Assembly (NCBI RefSeq): GCF_004328075.1
Contig: NZ_SJFN01000024.1
Location: 1 to 64,000, forward strand
Source of the DNA: Siculibacillus lacustris
GTDB lineage: Bacteria; Pseudomonadota; Alphaproteobacteria; Rhizobiales; Ancalomicrobiaceae
Direction: 5' to 3'
DNA: 64,000 nt
This document shows positions 47,615-57,487 of the stretch, in pieces (within the stretch, counting starts at the first letter, position 1; each line of letters starts with the position of its first letter). The notes beneath the pieces were generated by a model that ran no database searches, was not told where the DNA came from, and worked only from the letters and a program-made list of their open reading frames with translations. A program made the translations under genes and the position numbers.

Positions 47615-49501
47615 TCAGGCCCCCAGCGCCTTTTCCAGGACGTGGGCGAGGCGGCGGCCGAAGTCGGCGGGATCGTCGGGGGCTTCGCCGTCGGCGACCC
47701 GGGCCTGACCGAGCAGCAGTACCGCGGCGTCTTCGACCAGGGATTCGTCACCGCCGAGCTTGGCCACCACCGCCAGGATCAGCGGATGGCGCGGATTGAT
47801 CTCGAGCACCGGCTTGCCGAAGGGCGCGGCGCCCTGATGGCGGGCCATGATCTTCTCGAACTGCTTGTCGGGCCCGTATTCCGGCGCGACCAGGCAGGAC
47901 GGGCTGGAGGCCAGGCGGTTGGAGGTGCGCACGTCGGAGACCTTGTCGCCGAGCAGTTCCTTCAGCCGGGCGACCAGCGCGACGGTGCCGGTCGCGGTCT
48001 CGGCGTCGGGGGTGGGCTCCGCGGCGTCGACCAGCGGAATGGCGTCGAGATCGCTCGCCCCTTGGGTCACCGACTGGAAGGGCTTGCCCTCGAAGCCGAG
48101 GGCAGTGCGCACCCAGAAGGCGTCGACCGGGTCGGTCAAGAGCAGCACTTCGACGCCGCGGCCGGCGAAGCCCTCGAGATGGGGGCTGGCGGCGGCGCGG
48201 GCCGGGTCGTCGGCGAGGAGATAGTAGATCTTGGTCTGGTTCTCCTTGAGGCCGGCGACGTAGTCGGCGAGGGTGCGGGTCGCCTCGCCGCTCGCGGTGG
48301 TGCGGAAGCGGACGATCTTGAACAATTCGTCGCGCCGCTCGGCGTCCTCGTAGAGGCCTTCCTTGAGCACCGGGCCGAAGGCCTCCCAAATCTCGGCGAA
48401 CTTGGCGGCATCGGATTCGGCGAGCTTGGCGAGTTCGGACAAGAGCCGCGAGGTGACGTTCTTGCGGATCGCCTCCAGCACCGGATTGTGCTGCAGCATT
48501 TCGCGCGACAGGTTGAGCGGCAGATCTTCGCTGTCGACGACGCCGCGGGCGAAGCGCAGCCAATGGGGCAGAAGATCGACGTCGTCGGCGATGAACACCC
48601 GGCGGACGTAGAGCTTGAGATGGCCTTTGCGCGCCGGATCGAACAGATCGAACGGCTTCATCGACGGCACGAACAGCAGCACGCTGTACTCGTGGCGGCC
48701 TTCGGCCTTGTAGTGGATGGTCATCGCCGGCTCGTCCCACTGGCCGGAGACGTTGCCGTAGAACTCCTTGTAGGCTTCCTTGGTGATCTCCGACTTCGGC
48801 TTGGCCCACAACGCCGAGCCGTCGGACAGCGCCTTGGCGTCCTCGCCGGCCTTGACGAAGGTCACCGGCACCGGGACATGGGCCGAATAGGTCTCGACGA
48901 TCCGCTCCACCGTCGCCTCGTCGGCGTAGGTGGTGCTCTCGTCGTTGAGCTCGAGGCGGATGACGGTGCCGCGGGCCGGCGCTTCGTCGCCTTCGGCCGG
49001 GCGGATGTCGTAGCCGTTGATGCCGTCGGAGATCCAGGTCCAGGCCTGGTCGGAGCCGGCGCGGCGCGAGGTGACGACGACGCGGCTCGCCACCATGAAG
49101 GCCGAATAGAAGCCGACGCCGAACTGGCCGATCAGGTTCGACGACTTGGCGCCCTCGCCGACCGCCTTGAGGAAGGCCTTGGTGCCCGACTTGGCGATGG
49201 TGCCGAGGTTCTCGATCAGCTCGTCGCGGGTCATGCCGATGCCGTTGTCGGCGACGGTGAGGGTCTTGGCGGCGGGGTCGGCGGCGAGCGTGATGGCGAG
49301 ATTGCCGTCGTCGCCGAGCAGTGCCGGGGTCTCCAGCGCCAGATAGCGCAGCTTCTCGCAGGCGTCGGCGGCGTTGGAGATCAGTTCGCGCAGGAAGATG
49401 TCGCGGTTGGAATAGACCGAATGCACCATGAGATGCAGGAGGCGCGAGACCTCGGCCTGGAAGGCATGGGTTTCGGTCGGGCGATCGAGCGTGTCGGTCA
49501 T
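47615..49501 (-). CDS. htpG: Chaperone HtpG (Hsp90)
   Basis: A 628-residue bacterial Hsp90. The ATP-binding domain has EVSRLLHLMVHSVYSNRDIFLRELISNAADACEKLRYLA, VADNGIGMTRDELIENLGTIAKSGT, and GQFGVGFYSAFMVA. The middle domain includes YVRRVFIADDVDLLPHWLRFARGVVDSEDLPLNLSREMLQ, and the C-terminal dimerisation region ends KALGA. ATG 49501 is the family-like start; the longer frame adds 30 unconserved residues. A heat-shock promoter would be expected but I cannot identify one. The upstream neighbour at 49679 lies in AT-rich DNA and points away. Confidence 0.97.
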   Translation of the reverse strand: MTDTLDRPTETHAFQAEVSRLLHLMVHSVYSNRDIFLRELISNAADACEKLRYLALETPALLGDDGNLAITLAADPAAKTLTVADNGIGMTRDELIENLGTIAKSGTKAFLKAVGEGAKSSNLIGQFGVGFYSAFMVASRVVVTSRRAGSDQAWTWISDGINGYDIRPAEGDEAPARGTVIRLELNDESTTYADEATVERIVETYSAHVPVPVTFVKAGEDAKALSDGSALWAKPKSEITKEAYKEFYGNVSGQWDEPAMTIHYKAEGRHEYSVLLFVPSMKPFDLFDPARKGHLKLYVRRVFIADDVDLLPHWLRFARGVVDSEDLPLNLSREMLQHNPVLEAIRKNVTSRLLSELAKLAESDAAKFAEIWEAFGPVLKEGLYEDAERRDELFKIVRFRTTASGEATRTLADYVAGLKENQTKIYYLLADDPARAAASPHLEGFAGRGVEVLLLTDPVDAFWVRTALGFEGKPFQSVTQGASDLDAIPLVDAAEPTPDAETATGTVALVARLKELLGDKVSDVRTSNRLASSPSCLVAPEYGPDKQFEKIMARHQGAAPFGKPVLEINPRHPLILAVVAKLGGDESLVEDAAVLLLGQARVADGEAPDDPADFGRRLAHVLEKALGA

Positions 49502-49678
49502 CGGGAATCTCACCGGGGTGGTCGTTCGGGGACGAGGCGGCGGCGCGCCGCCGTCCGCCGAGCTGACCGTGATATCGGGGAATATGCCCAACGTTTCAAG
49601 AGGCGAGAGGTTTGCCCTAGCGTTGTGATACCGTTGGGCTACACTAACGCGATCAATGGGTTCTGGGGGAAATCAGAC

Positions 49679-50314
49679 ATGGCTCGCCTGAGTGTTTTCG
49701 TTGCGTGCCCGTATTTATCGATCCCGCAGGATGACTATAGAAAGGTTTACGAGACCGTTTCTAAAGCATATCCGGTGGATTTCCGATTTGCCGATGAACG
49801 TATAACTAATAACCATATTTTGGTGAAAGTATCGAATTACATCAGAGATAATGAATTTTCTCTATTTGACATAACTGGTTGGAATCCAAATGTCGCATTG
49901 GAGCTCGGCATTGCTGTTGGTCTTGGAAAGAAATATTTTATCCTATTTAATCCTAGAATGGACGGCAATAAAGATGCGCCGTCTGATATTCGCGGTCTGG
50001 ACCGAATCCAATATGCATCAAACAGCGAGCTAGAGTCGAAGTTAATGCTACTTATTAAGCAAGAACTTCCCGCAGAGACTGAGAAATCCGAATCCGCTTA
50101 CGCTCGCGGAAAAGAACGTATTCTTCAATCCCTAATCGAAACGCCTGGTCTTCGTCTCGGAGAAATTGCTGATAGCATAAATGAAGATAAAGCGATCGTT
50201 CAGTCAATTATAAAGTCAATGATGATTAATTCGGAGTTGAAGACTCGTGGGATAAGAAGAGGAACGAAGTATTATACCTTCGATACAGATCTACGCCGAG
50301 TGGTGCGTGACTAA
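49679..50314 (+). CDS. TIR/deoxyribosyltransferase-like domain fused to a winged helix
   Basis: A 211-residue protein in AT-rich DNA unlike its neighbours. Residues 4-92 form a Rossmann-like domain: strand VFVACPYL, a helix, FRFADE, then SLFDITGWNPNVALELGIAVGLGKKYFILF. The D-x-T-x-x-N-P-N-V-x-x-E-L-G signature (Asp64, Asn71, Glu76) is shared by nucleoside deoxyribosyltransferase and TIR-like nucleotide-binding proteins, many of which hydrolyse NAD or bind nucleotides in antiphage defence. Residues about 142-200 look like a winged helix (RILQSLIETPGLRLGEIADSINEDKAIVQSIIKSMMINSELKTRG). ATG 49679 has GGGGGA upstream. No partner gene is adjacent. A defence role is inference from the domain and the foreign composition. 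Confidence 0.72.
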   Translation: MARLSVFVACPYLSIPQDDYRKVYETVSKAYPVDFRFADERITNNHILVKVSNYIRDNEFSLFDITGWNPNVALELGIAVGLGKKYFILFNPRMDGNKDAPSDIRGLDRIQYASNSELESKLMLLIKQELPAETEKSESAYARGKERILQSLIETPGLRLGEIADSINEDKAIVQSIIKSMMINSELKTRGIRRGTKYYTFDTDLRRVVRD

Positions 50315-50544
50315 ATGTCATGCCTAGGCAACTTTCTAACGTTATGAATATTCTCGGTTTCAATTTTTGCGTCATATTTTCATACTCGATGCCTTGAGAG
50401 TGCAGCGTCCTTTTGCTTTATGCTCAGTTAGGGATGGCATCGGCTACGGCCGGGCTGACGATATATGTGCGATCCATCGCGAGCGACGGCGGTTGCCCCA
50501 GGCCGGGGAACCCGACGCCGAACCGATCGTCGCGGCCGACGGCC
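50315..50544. other. AT-rich noncoding tail of the island
   Basis: The first 110 bases after the TIR-like gene stay AT-rich (e.g. TTTTTGCGTCATATTTTCATACT), then composition returns to normal near 50460. No gene, terminator or transposase remnant is visible; flanking direct repeats were not found by eye. Confidence 0.5.
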
Positions 50545-52251
50545 TCAGGCGGCGCGGATGGTGCGCAGGAAGTCGCGCATCTCGCTGCGCAGCTGGTTCG
50601 ACTGGCGCGCCAGTTCGGAGGCGTGGGACATGATCTCGTTGGAGGCTTCGCTGGAGTCGTGGGCGGCGTGAGTGACGCCGTTGATGTTGGCCGAGACTTC
50701 CGACGTGCCGCGCGCCGCCTGCTGGACGTTGCGGGCGATTTCGGTGGTCGCCGCGCCCTGTTCTTCGACGGCGGCGGCGATCGCCCCGGACAGGCCGCTC
50801 ATCCGGGTGATGGTGTCGGCGATCTCGCCGATCGCCTCGGTCGAGGCATGGGTGGCGCCCTGGATGTCGGAGATGTGCGAGGAGATCTCCTGGGTCGCCT
50901 TGGAGGTCTGCTCGGCGAGGTTCTTGACCTCGGCGGCGACCACCGCGAAGCCGCGGCCGGCTTCCCCCGCCCGCGCCGCCTCGATGGTGGCGTTGAGGGC
51001 GAGAAGGTTGGTCTGGCCGGCGATGTCGTTGATCAACCCGACGATCGAGCCGATCTTTTCGGCGGCGACGGCGAGCCGGCCGACGGTGGTCGACGAGGTC
51101 TCGGCGTCGCGGGTGGCCTTGTCGGCCATGTCGGTCGACTGCGACACTTGGCGGGCGATCTCGACGATCGACGCCGACAGTTCTTCGGACGCCGCGGCGA
51201 CGGTCTGGACGTTGCCGGAGGCCTGTTCGGAGGCCGCGGCGACGGCGACCGACTGGCGCGAGGTCTCCTCGGCCGCGGCGCTGGTGGTCTGGGCGGCGGA
51301 CTGCAACTGGGTGGCGGACGCCGCCAGGGTGTCGACGATGCCGCCGACCGCCCGTTCGAGCTGGTCGGCGAGACCGAGCATGGCGCGGCGCCGTTCGGCC
51401 TCGGCGCGGGTCTTGGCTTCCGAGGCTTCCGCCTCGAGGCGACGGGTGTTCAGGGCATTCTCCTTGAACACCGCGAGGCCCTTGGCGACGTCGCCGCATT
51501 CGTCGCCGCGGGTCGCGCCGGTGACCGCGAAGCCGAGATCGCCGGCGGCCAGACGGTTCAGCTCGTCGACCGAGCGGCCGAGCGGCTTCGACACCGCATA
51601 GGTGGCGAACAGCCAGCCGAAGATCATGCCCAGGACCGTGCCGGCGGCGGCGACCGCGATCATCAGAGTGACGGCGAAGGCGGCGGCGTCCTTCGAGCCG
51701 TCGCTGATCGTCTGGCCCTTCTTGTCGAGCGCGTCGACATAGTCCTTGACCGTCGCCTGGAGCTTGTCGGCGATCGCGCGGCTGGCGACGACGGTGGCGT
51801 AGATGTCGTGCTGCGCCTTCTGCAACTCGATCGACGCGCCGGTGCGCTCGGCGACTTCGTAGGTCTTGCGAATGCTGTCGGCATAGGTCCGGTAATCGGC
51901 CTCGATCCGATCGAGCGTCGCCCGGTCTTCCGGCAAGGCGAGCGCGCGCGATTTGGCCAAGCGGTCTTCGAAGGTCTTGGCGTTGGTCTGCCAGACCTCG
52001 CGGGCGCCGCGAACGTTTTCGGGCGAGGGATCGGCGGCGACGCGGTATTCGGAACGATTGAGGATGATCAGGTTCTGGTTCATGCGGGCGCCGAGCAACG
52101 AGACGTCGCCCAGTTCGTCGATGGTCGCGAGATCCGCGGAGATCGATTTGAGGCGCGAAACGCCGACGGCGGCGACGATGGCCGTCACACAACTCATACA
52201 GACGATGATCAACAGCAGCTTGGTCTTGATCTTCAGATCGCTGATGCGCAT
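50545..52251 (-). CDS. Methyl-accepting chemotaxis protein
   Basis: A 568-residue chemoreceptor. TM1 is at about 11-31 and TM2 at about 189-215. The periplasmic domain between them (about 155 residues) is helical and of the four-helix-bundle MCP class, with no identifiable ligand motif. A HAMP domain follows ([26 protein letters not shown]), then a long signalling coiled coil whose tip is [50 protein letters not shown]. No cheA or cheW is adjacent, so it would join receptors encoded elsewhere. The 5' region is AT-richer than average, typical of promoter DNA, and it is leftward-transcribed. Confidence 0.96.
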   Translation of the reverse strand: MRISDLKIKTKLLLIIVCMSCVTAIVAAVGVSRLKSISADLATIDELGDVSLLGARMNQNLIILNRSEYRVAADPSPENVRGAREVWQTNAKTFEDRLAKSRALALPEDRATLDRIEADYRTYADSIRKTYEVAERTGASIELQKAQHDIYATVVASRAIADKLQATVKDYVDALDKKGQTISDGSKDAAAFAVTLMIAVAAAGTVLGMIFGWLFATYAVSKPLGRSVDELNRLAAGDLGFAVTGATRGDECGDVAKGLAVFKENALNTRRLEAEASEAKTRAEAERRRAMLGLADQLERAVGGIVDTLAASATQLQSAAQTTSAAAEETSRQSVAVAAASEQASGNVQTVAAASEELSASIVEIARQVSQSTDMADKATRDAETSSTTVGRLAVAAEKIGSIVGLINDIAGQTNLLALNATIEAARAGEAGRGFAVVAAEVKNLAEQTSKATQEISSHISDIQGATHASTEAIGEIADTITRMSGLSGAIAAAVEEQGAATTEIARNVQQAARGTSEVSANINGVTHAAHDSSEASNEIMSHASELARQSNQLRSEMRDFLRTIRAA

Positions 52252-52587
52252 GTCCCGTCCTCGCGAATCCGAACGAGAGCTGTTCTCGTTTTTCGTGACG
52301 CAAGGAGAATGCGAATCTGTTAATCAATCGTTACGATCGGCTGACATTACATGTATTGACGCAAGGTCACTACGTTTTATGACGATGATGGGACCCTCAA
52401 AAACCAGGCTTCGAAGTATCTGACGGGGCATTCGAGCGGATACTCTTCGTTCCTGGCCGAACCGAGACGTCTCCGGTTCGATTCAGCGCGACGGGCGTGC
52501 CGATTCCCCGAGGGAAGACCCGAGCCGTGTGAGCGACACGCCGGCGTCTGGCCCGGTAGGGCCTGCCGCGGGCCGGCATCGACGAAA
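52252..52587. promoter_or_regulatory. Intergenic region upstream of the chemoreceptor
   Basis: Part of the 398-bp gap between the chemoreceptor and leuC. The first 170 bases are AT-richer and should hold the chemoreceptor promoter; I could not fix a single -35/-10 pair. No gene is supported here. Confidence 0.4.
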
Positions 52588-52614
52588 GAGCCGGAGTGCG
52601 ATGCACCCCGGCTC
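52588..52614 (-). terminator. leuC terminator
   Basis: GAGCCGG ... CCGGCTC with an inner GTGC/GCAC pair and a three-base loop. On the minus strand it is followed by TTTCGTC, 36 bases after the leuC stop, so it is placed and oriented as the leuC terminator. Confidence 0.8.
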
Positions 52615-52649
52615 GTCGTTCGGTCGGACGAGGGACGGCGACGCCGGCC

Positions 52650-54053
52650 TCAGACGAGGTCGCGGATGTCGACGAAATGGCCGGCGATCGCGGCGGCGGC
52701 GGCCATGGCCGGGCTGACCAGATGGGTGCGGCCCTTGAAGCCCTGACGACCTTCGAAGTTGCGGTTCGAGGTCGAGGCCGAGCGTTCGCCGGGCGACAGC
52801 CGGTCGGCGTTCATCGCCAGGCACATCGAACAGCCGGGCTCGCGCCATTCGAAGCCGGCGGCGACGAAGATCTTGTCGAGGCCTTCGGCTTCCGCCTGGT
52901 CCTTGACCAGACCCGAACCGGGCACGGCGAGGGCGCGCACGCCCGCCTTGACGGTGCGGCCCTCGACCACCTTGGCGGCGGCGCGGAAGTCCTCGATGCG
53001 GCCGTTGGTGCAGGAGCCGATGAACACCGTATCGATGGCGATGTCGGTGATCTTCTGGCCGGGCTTCAGCCCCATGTAGTCGAGCGCCCGCCACTTGGAG
53101 GCGCGCTTGCCCTCGTCGGCGATCAGGTCGGGGTCGGGGACCACGCCGGTCACCGCGACGACGTCCTCGGGGCTGGTGCCCCAGGTGACGATCGGCGTCA
53201 GGCGGGCGGCGTCGAGACGGACCTCGGCGTCGAAATGGGCGTCGTCGTCGGAGCGCAGGGTCTGCCAATAGGCCACCGCGGCGTCCCAGGCGGCGCCGGT
53301 CGGCGCCTTGGGGCGGCCCTGGAAATAGGCGATGGTCTTGTCGTCGGGGGCGATCAGACCGGCGCGGGCGCCGGCTTCGATCGACATGTTGCACACCGTC
53401 ATGCGGCCTTCGATCGACAGGGCGCGGATCGCCGAGCCGGTGTATTCGATGACGTAGCCGGTGCCGCCGGCGGTGCCGAGCTCGCCGATGATCGCCAGCA
53501 CGACGTCCTTGGCGGTGACGCCGTCGGGCAGTTCGCCGTCGACCACCACCCGCATGTTCTTGGCCTTGGACTGGACCAGGGTCTGGGTGGCGAGCACGTG
53601 CTCGACTTCCGAGGTGCCGATGCCGTGGGCCAGCGCCCCGAAGGCGCCGTGGGTCGAGGTGTGGCTGTCGCCGCAGACGATGGTGGTGCCGGGCAAGGTG
53701 AAGCCCTGCTCGGGGCCGATGACGTGGACCACGCCCTGGCGCTTGTCGTGTTCATTGTAATATTCGAGGCCGAAATCGGCGGCGTTGCGGGCGAGGGTGG
53801 CGACCTGCAGCGCCGATTCGGGATCGGCGATGCCGACCGAGCGATCGGTGGTCTGAACGTTGTGATCGACGACCAGCAGGGTCTTGCCCGGCGCCCGGAC
53901 CGCGCGGTGGGCGAGCCGCAGGCCTTCGAAGGCCTGGGGGCTGGTGACCTCGTGGACGAGATGACGGTCGATGTAGAGGAGGCAGGTCCCGTCGGGCTGA
54001 GTGGCGACGAGATGATCGTCCCAGATCTTGTCGTAGAGCGTACGCGGGGCCAT
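52650..54053 (-). CDS. leuC: 3-isopropylmalate dehydratase large subunit
   Basis: A 467-residue aconitase-family enzyme, the large subunit of isopropylmalate isomerase, third step of leucine synthesis. Start [46 protein letters not shown] is canonical. Motifs include [51 protein letters not shown] and GCSMCLAMN, which hold the three Cys that ligate the 4Fe-4S cluster. leuD is not in the window. The gene has its own terminator and is likely monocistronic here. Confidence 0.98.
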   Translation of the reverse strand: MAPRTLYDKIWDDHLVATQPDGTCLLYIDRHLVHEVTSPQAFEGLRLAHRAVRAPGKTLLVVDHNVQTTDRSVGIADPESALQVATLARNAADFGLEYYNEHDKRQGVVHVIGPEQGFTLPGTTIVCGDSHTSTHGAFGALAHGIGTSEVEHVLATQTLVQSKAKNMRVVVDGELPDGVTAKDVVLAIIGELGTAGGTGYVIEYTGSAIRALSIEGRMTVCNMSIEAGARAGLIAPDDKTIAYFQGRPKAPTGAAWDAAVAYWQTLRSDDDAHFDAEVRLDAARLTPIVTWGTSPEDVVAVTGVVPDPDLIADEGKRASKWRALDYMGLKPGQKITDIAIDTVFIGSCTNGRIEDFRAAAKVVEGRTVKAGVRALAVPGSGLVKDQAEAEGLDKIFVAAGFEWREPGCSMCLAMNADRLSPGERSASTSNRNFEGRQGFKGRTHLVSPAMAAAAAIAGHFVDIRDLV

Positions 54054-54233
54054 CGGTGCGTCCTTGGTCGACGAGGGAAGAGAGACGGGTCATTTAGAAC
54101 AGTTGGGGCCGCAGTGAAAGGGCCGTGACGCTTGCCATCGCGCGGGAATGTCGGTATCCAGCGTGCGTTCCGGCGTGATCGCGCCGCGGGCCGGCGCGTC
54201 GTCGCGCCCCGCCCGACGCGAGAACGCAGGCGT

Positions 54234-54309
54234 GCCGCGGTAGCTCAGCTGGTAGAGCATCGCATTCGTAATGCGAGGGTCGGGGGTTCGAATCCCTTCC
54301 GCGGCACCA
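54234..54309 (+). tRNA. tRNA-Thr (anticodon CGU)
   Basis: A 76-base cloverleaf with encoded CCA: acceptor GCCGCGG pairs perfectly with CCGCGGC, D arm GCTCAGCTGGTAGAGC, anticodon stem TCGCA/TGCGA around loop TTCGTAA with anticodon CGT (reads ACG), T arm with GGTTCGAAT and discriminator A. The anticodon loop and stem are regular. It is an isolated gene, downstream of leuC's divergent promoter region. Confidence 0.97.
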
Positions 54310-54569
54310 TTTCATCAATTAAATCAAAGCGTTGCTGTTCTCCCGCAGAATCGACGGGGGGCTCTTGGCGTGTGCCGTGCCATCGGTGGCGTCGGACCAT
54401 CGAGTGCATCTGGGTAGAATCCGAAGCTTTCGCTCGCCGGTGGGGGGGCTAGGCTGATGCGCGGTTCTCTTTCGTGCGGCCGCAGTCGAGCGCGGTGGAG
54501 TGCGTTCGATCTGCGGTCCCGTCGGATCCGATCGCGGCCCGCGATACGACGACCGAAGGGAACCCGGCC

Positions 54570-55769
54570 ATGGACGATTCCGAAGCGACGGTGCGCAAAC
54601 TCCGGCGACAACAGGCGGCGCTGGCGGGATTCGGCAGTTTCGCCCTGCGGCAGAGCGATCTGTTGAAGGTCCTGACCGAAGCCGCCGAAGTGTGCGCGCA
54701 CTGCATGGACGTGCCCTTCTCCAAGGTCTGCCGCTACCGTCCGGACGAAAACGATCTGCTGGTCGAAGCCGGATACGGATGGAAGAACGGCGTCATCGGC
54801 AACGTGGTGTCGCGCGCCGACGCCAGTTCGCCGCAAGGCCGGGCGTTCAGCACCGGCCGACCGTCGATCTGCCGCGATCTGCGCGCCGACGGCGAGTTCG
54901 TCCTCCCGGGATTCTACGCCGAGCACGGCGTCATCTCGACGGTCGACGTGATCATCAAGGGCAACGGCGAACCCTTCGGCGTGCTCGAAATCGACAACGA
55001 CCACCAGTCCGACTACGACCAGCACGACATCGACTTTCTCACCGGTTTCGCCAACGTCATCGCCGAGGCGGTGGCGACCTCGGCGCGCACCGATCTGTTG
55101 CGCTCGACCCTCGCGGTGATGACCACGGCGGTCGACGAGAAGGACCGGTTGCTCGATCAGAAGAACGTTCTGGCGGAGGAATTGCAGCACAGGGTGCGCA
55201 ACAATCTCCAGCTGATCTATGGGATGTTGTACAAACAGCTCTACGACACGCAAGACGTCGACGGCCGGCGCGGGCTGAAGGCGATCGCCCGCCGGGTCTC
55301 GACGCTGGCGCAGGTCTACGATCATCTGCTCGGCAGCGAAATGACCCGAACCACCGACTTCGGCGCCTATGTGACGTCGCTCTGTGTCAGCCTGGGGGAG
55401 ATCCAGGCGACGACGGGCGGGTCGATCGCCCTGACCTGCGAAAGCGAGACGATCCTCATCGATCTCGATGCGGTGACGGCGCTGGGCCTGATCGTCACCG
55501 AGCTGGCCGCCAACAGTTTCGATCACGCCTATCCCGGCGGCCGGGGCACGATCGCGGTCGCGGTGCACGAAGTGCCGGGCGATCCGGAGACCGGGATCCT
55601 GACGGTGCGCGACGACGGCCCGGGCTTCACCGTCGATCCGGAGGGCAGACGCCACGGGCTCGGTCTGGTCCGGCGCCTGGTCGAACAGCTCGGCGGATCG
55701 GTGACCGTCGACTTCACGCCCGGAACGCTGTGGACGATCCGCTTTCCGATCCGCTCGGCGGCCGCCTGA
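54570..55769 (+). CDS. GAF-domain HisKA_2 sensor histidine kinase
   Basis: A 399-residue cytosolic kinase with no membrane segment. The N-terminal GAF domain (about 28-168; includes FGVLEIDNDHQSDYDQHDIDFLTGFANVIAEAV) is a small-molecule sensor. The dimerisation domain is HisKA_2 type with LQHRVRNNLQLIYGMLYKQ (His207), and the ATPase has LIVTELAANSFDHAYPGGRG, DDGPGF and GLGLVRRLVEQLGGSVTV. This kinase class serves general-stress and light/redox pathways in alphaproteobacteria. ATG 54570 has AAGGGA upstream. It is convergent with a single-domain receiver, a plausible partner. The signal is unknown; there are no obvious haem-type Cys/His residues. Confidence 0.93.
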   Translation: MDDSEATVRKLRRQQAALAGFGSFALRQSDLLKVLTEAAEVCAHCMDVPFSKVCRYRPDENDLLVEAGYGWKNGVIGNVVSRADASSPQGRAFSTGRPSICRDLRADGEFVLPGFYAEHGVISTVDVIIKGNGEPFGVLEIDNDHQSDYDQHDIDFLTGFANVIAEAVATSARTDLLRSTLAVMTTAVDEKDRLLDQKNVLAEELQHRVRNNLQLIYGMLYKQLYDTQDVDGRRGLKAIARRVSTLAQVYDHLLGSEMTRTTDFGAYVTSLCVSLGEIQATTGGSIALTCESETILIDLDAVTALGLIVTELAANSFDHAYPGGRGTIAVAVHEVPGDPETGILTVRDDGPGFTVDPEGRRHGLGLVRRLVEQLGGSVTVDFTPGTLWTIRFPIRSAAA

Positions 55770-55817
55770 GCGGTGCCGCCGCGGTCGCACCCGGGTCCGG
55801 CGACGCGCGACGGCGTG

Positions 55818-56258
55818 TCAGCCGCCGTGCGCGGCGTTCGCGCGGGCCTCGCCGTGCAGCAGTTGGAAGCCGCGGGGAAAGGGTGCGGTCGCGGTGCCGC
55901 CGGCGACCAGCGCCGTGACGATCGCGAGGCTGCGCTGAAGATCGGCGCCGTTGTAGGGTTTGGTCAGGCAGGCGTCGCCGACCGCGCCGGACTGCATGAG
56001 GAAGATCGGATTGCCGGTGGCATAGAGGATGCCGATCCGATCGAGATCGGCCCAGCGCTCGGGAATGTCGATGCCGAGCCCGCCGCCGGCGAGGCGGACG
56101 TCGATGACCGCCAAGTCCGGTTGGTGCAACCGGCCGAGGGCGGCGGCATCCTCGACGGTGCGGGCGATGCCGCACACTTCGTAACCGCCGTCGACGAGCA
56201 TCTCCTCGACCATGTCGGCGATCATCAGTTCGTCTTCGACGATCAGAACTTTGAGCAT
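55818..56258 (-). CDS. Single-domain response regulator
   Basis: A 146-residue receiver without a DNA-binding domain. Acidic residues Glu8 and Asp9, phospho-acceptor Asp53 in LAVIDVRLAGGGLG, Thr81 of YATGNPIF and Lys100 in LTKPYN are in place. The C-terminal tail is Gly/Arg-rich and unstructured. ATG 56258 is chosen; the longer start (56297) adds 13 unconserved residues. It is convergent with the GAF kinase, 49 bp away. The pair could form a small phosphorelay in which the receiver acts as a phosphate sink or a regulator by contact. Confidence 0.9.
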   Translation of the reverse strand: MLKVLIVEDELMIADMVEEMLVDGGYEVCGIARTVEDAAALGRLHQPDLAVIDVRLAGGGLGIDIPERWADLDRIGILYATGNPIFLMQSGAVGDACLTKPYNGADLQRSLAIVTALVAGGTATAPFPRGFQLLHGEARANAAHGG

Positions 56259-56442
56259 CGGGAAATTTCTCGGCCCCGGGGGCCGTGCGCGGCGCATGCA
56301 GGGCGGCGACGACGGGGTGATCGGCGCCGGCGGGAAGCCTCGGTCTCACGCGAGCGACGCGACCGAGCCGGGAGCCCGGCCGGCGACGGAGCGCGTCGGC
56401 GGGGCTCGGTGCGTGGAATCTTCCTCGGCGACGCGCGCCGGA

Positions 56443-56868
56443 TCAGGCGAGCACTTCGACGTCCAACGAGATGTCGGCCTTCAGCAGCTTGGAGACCGGG
56501 CAGCCGACCTTCGCCTTGTCGGCCAGCGCGACGACCGTCGCGCGATCGGCGCCGGGGACGCGGGCGCGCAGGATCAGGTGCACGGCGGGAATCGCCCAGC
56601 CGTCGGCGACCTTGACCAGCGACACCTCGGCGGTGGTCTCCAACAGCTCGGCGGTCAGGCCGGCTTCGCCGAGGATGCCGGACAGCGCCATGGTGAAACA
56701 GCCGGCATGGGCCGCGCCGAGCAGTTCCTCGGGGTTGGTCCCCGGCTTGCCGTCGAAGCGGGCCGCGAAACCGTACGAGGCCTCGACCAGCGCGCCGCTC
56801 TCGGTGGAGATGGCGCCCTTGCCGTCCTTGATGCCGCCGTGCCAGACGGCCTTGCCGAACTTCTTCAT
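56443..56868 (-). CDS. OsmC-family peroxiredoxin
   Basis: A 141-residue OsmC/OhrA-fold protein that reduces organic hydroperoxides. The two redox Cys are visible: Cys57 in [13 protein letters not shown] and Cys123 in [16 protein letters not shown]. This short form with [17 protein letters not shown] at the start is close to OsmC rather than Ohr by length and pattern. ATG 56868 has no strong ribosome-binding site visible. It is probably single; the gap to the receiver on its 3' side is 184 bp. Confidence 0.94.
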   Translation of the reverse strand: MKKFGKAVWHGGIKDGKGAISTESGALVEASYGFAARFDGKPGTNPEELLGAAHAGCFTMALSGILGEAGLTAELLETTAEVSLVKVADGWAIPAVHLILRARVPGADRATVVALADKAKVGCPVSKLLKADISLDVEVLA

Positions 56869-56918
56869 CGTTCACCTCACGGATTGCGTGCGGGGATCCG
56901 GCCGCACCCGGTCGGACG

Positions 56919-57323
56919 TCACAGACGATCGATTTCGAACTCTTCGAGCGACAAGCCGAGCGCCGACACCGCTTCCTCGAGATAGTCGGCGAGCAGGGGC
57001 GTGCCGAGCAGATAGTCGGCCTCCGACGCCGTGCGGCTCTCGCGCGCCTGGGCCATCGCCGCCGGCCATTCGGCGGCGGTGAAGTCGCCGCGCCCGAGCC
57101 AGACCAGCGCGAGCAGTTCTTCTTGCTCGTCGGTGTTGAGCCCCTTGATGGCCTCGCGCAGTTCTTCCGCGGTGCCGTTGTCGGGGGTGTCGAGGAGGAT
57201 GTCGGTCTCGCCGTCGTCGCTGGCGTTGGAGCCGAGATCGCCGGGATCGGCCGGAACCTCGGCGTCGTATTCCCGCGCCTTCTCGATCAGGAACGCGAGT
57301 TTCTGGAGAGGAATGGTCAACAT
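56919..57323 (-). CDS. DUF3775-like acidic protein
   Basis: A 134-residue acidic protein resembling DUF3775. The pattern is [22 protein letters not shown], a Gly/Asp-rich linker, then [61 protein letters not shown]. These proteins are common in alphaproteobacteria and have no assigned function. The helices are amphipathic and no membrane segment is seen. ATG 57323 has a weak ribosome-binding site. No operon partner is evident. Confidence 0.85.
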   Translation of the reverse strand: MLTIPLQKLAFLIEKAREYDAEVPADPGDLGSNASDDGETDILLDTPDNGTAEELREAIKGLNTDEQEELLALVWLGRGDFTAAEWPAAMAQARESRTASEADYLLGTPLLADYLEEAVSALGLSLEEFEIDRL

Positions 57324-57487
57324 GCGCGTCGAACTTTCGGGTTGCCGCTGCCGCTGTCGGGGGAAACGCCGATCGAGCGGTTGGGGTTCCGTCATTTCGT
57401 CACGCCGGCGTTCGACGGCGATCGCCGGCCGCGGTCGGAGCGGCCGGCGAGGGCAGGGAGCGGATCGGGATCGGGCGGATCGGGCGA

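Noticed and set aside
47642-49678. Open frame running into the TIR-like gene from inside htpG.
   Set aside because: The part before 49679 is antisense to htpG and has no motif; the real gene starts at ATG 49679 with a ribosome-binding site.
50413-50600. A short open frame after the TIR-like gene.
   Set aside because: It crosses the AT-rich boundary and continues as antisense to the chemoreceptor; no ribosome-binding site or motif was found.
53598-53609. GAGCACGTGCTC palindrome in leuC.
   Set aside because: It is inside coding sequence and matches GC-rich chance expectation; the arms are not parS.
54310-54569. Possible integrase or att remnant after tRNA-Thr.
   Set aside because: No integrase gene or partial duplicate of the tRNA 3' end is visible before the kinase gene.
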